Assembly (NCBI RefSeq): GCF_963675165.1
Contig: NC_087382.1
Span: 2,819,463-2,883,462 of the forward strand
Source: Halichondria panicea
Lineage: Eukaryota; Porifera; Demospongiae; Suberitida; Halichondriidae
Reading direction: 5' to 3'
Length of the DNA: 64,000 bases
Shown here: piece by piece, positions 62,960 to 64,000 of the stretch
Numbering within the stretch: position 1 is the first letter of the stretch
Layout: every line of letters starts with the position of its first letter
The notes under the pieces: model-generated
What the model was told of the DNA's origin: nothing
Databases searched by the model: none
What the model saw: the letters and a program-made list of their open reading frames with translations, nothing else
Position numbers and translations under genes: made by a program

Positions 62960-64000
62960 TCATAAGATAACTCTATAATTCCGACCTTCATTATTATCCC
63001 AAAACTCTCCTCCTGATACTCGATAGCATACGGCAAACTCTAAATAATGGGAGAGAGAAATATTGAAGGGGATTTGAAACTGAAATTGATCCAATTCTCC
63101 GCTACTCGACTTGTAACAAGCCTCGTTATTAGCGCTGATTTTCCAGCCATTTTGCGAATAGCGTACTAGCACTTGCTTGTCGTAGGCAAGATTACACACT
63201 CTGATAGTTCCTGTGACATAACCGTGTTCTGTGCAGGTGAACGATTGAACCTTGACCTTCGTCTGTACAGTATCGTCCCTTCTTAGACAATGCTCACACT
63301 TGAAACTTGCTGTACTGTAAGTGTTGGGCACGAGCTTGCAGCATAGCAGACATTGCGGTGTAAATTGTAGCAAATCGATTAAGCCTCTAGATGATGATAT
63401 AGCTGCCGAATTGAATTGACAGATTTCGTTAGCTTGTCCTGCTATGGATTTTAAAACGTCTTCTCTTTTGTGTCCATTATCGAAGGCTTTCTTGCAGAGC
63501 GTCCATAACTTGATGGCTTGCTGCACACACACCTTCACTACTCTGACTCTTTCTACCCGGTTCTCTGTTGATGTGTATAGCTCTCTCAGATATTGTGTTT
63601 CTTTGGTCTTTAGTTCAAACTTGTGCTTTAGTTCAGCTATCTTGCGTTGTGTGTCAAGAACAGTTTTCTCTTTTTGTGAGCAATCAATGTTCAGCTTGTC
63701 CACAACACACTGTATCTTTTGTACAGTAGCTTTCAAATTATCTCGAGAAGTATCAGTCCAGAAAATTGGAACCATTCCTTTTTCAAGGAGACTTAATTCG
63801 TTCTCCTTTCTAGTCAGCTTTTTCTTAGCCATAAATAGGGCATTTCTTGCCTTCATAAGTTGCCATTTAGTAGCCTGCAACTTCTTGTGCTGTGTATGTT
63901 GTATGGACTCTGAAATGGACTGTGAGATTTTAAGTTCTCTTTCTTTTTTCCCGAGAACTTTGACGTGATGCGATAAAAAGTGTCCTCGGTTCTTAATCGA
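62960..64000 (-). CDS. Coiled-coil protein with C-terminal CBM21 domain (N-terminus off window)
   Basis: Open frame from the window edge to a stop at 62960; no ATG is visible, so the 5' part lies beyond 64000. About 170 residues are Lys/Glu-rich and predicted coiled coil (KKKLTRKENELSLLEKG). Then come Cys pairs that may bind zinc (CLLCC, CEHCLRR). The last about 100 residues are a CBM21 domain: GYVTGTIRVCNLAYDKQVLV, RYSQNGWK, LEFAVCYRVSGGEFWDNNEG, RNY. CBM21 is found in glycogen-targeting subunits of protein phosphatase 1 (PPP1R3) and binds glycogen and glycogen synthase. The RVxF PP1-binding motif normally N-terminal to it is not visible in this part. A glycogen-associated scaffold is the best inference. 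Confidence 0.8.
   Translation of the reverse strand, partial: SIKNRGHFLSHHVKVLGKKERELKISQSISESIQHTQHKKLQATKWQLMKARNALFMAKKKLTRKENELSLLEKGMVPIFWTDTSRDNLKATVQKIQCVVDKLNIDCSQKEKTVLDTQRKIAELKHKFELKTKETQYLRELYTSTENRVERVRVVKVCVQQAIKLWTLCKKAFDNGHKREDVLKSIAGQANEICQFNSAAISSSRGLIDLLQFTPQCLLCCKLVPNTYSTASFKCEHCLRRDDTVQTKVKVQSFTCTEHGYVTGTIRVCNLAYDKQVLVRYSQNGWKISANNEACYKSSSGELDQFQFQIPFNISLSHYLEFAVCYRVSGGEFWDNNEGRNYRVIL

Overview
The window is eukaryotic nuclear DNA from an early-branching animal, most likely a sponge. The genes are animal families (beta-catenin, a Trio/Kalirin-type Sec14-spectrin protein, CASD1, RWDD2, BTB-TLDc, CBM21). They are split by many introns with GT-AG borders, lie only a few hundred bases apart, and sit in AT-rich DNA full of (TG)n tracts, minisatellites and small palindromic transposons. 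The sponge assignment is inference from gene content and compactness; no species marker is visible.

Layout. 1-12040 (minus): Sec14/spectrin-repeat gene, 3' end off the window. 12464-13579 (plus): two-exon RWDD2-like gene, divergent from it. 13831-19016 (minus): BTB-BACK-TLDc gene. 19498-28051 (minus): complete beta-catenin. 28880-61935 (plus): CASD1-like gene whose C-terminal exons lie beyond the window. It has a 26-kb intron (29703-56070) holding a minus-strand array of 16 single-exon seven-transmembrane receptor copies: eight intact, eight broken, plus relic heads and tails. A plus-strand secreted cysteine-rich PLA2-like gene (59559-60419) lies in another CASD1-like intron. 62960-64000 (minus): 3' part of a coiled-coil CBM21 gene.

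Most notable points. (1) The CASD1-like protein keeps the membrane acyltransferase part, but its SGNH domain has Gly in place of the catalytic Ser, lacks the Asp/His motif, and misses about 60 residues exactly where the receptor array interrupts the gene. (2) The receptors form an apparently undescribed 7TM family, still expanding by block duplication and chimerism. Seven of the eight intact copies end in an acidic dileucine (ExxxLL) sorting-type motif. (3) At least five minisatellites have units that span an exon/intron junction, so splice sites are tandemly multiplied (10, 4 and 4 donors in three cases). (4) Recent duplicates date transposon insertions and show odd mutation patterns: an insertion-only pseudogene, a perfect 25-bp inverted duplication, and a shared frameshift.

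The genes do not form an operon or one pathway. Beta-catenin and the Trio-type protein act in adhesion, Wnt and cytoskeletal signalling; the CASD1-like and receptor proteins are membrane or secretory-pathway proteins. Exon coordinates were derived by hand from splice consensus, phase and homology.
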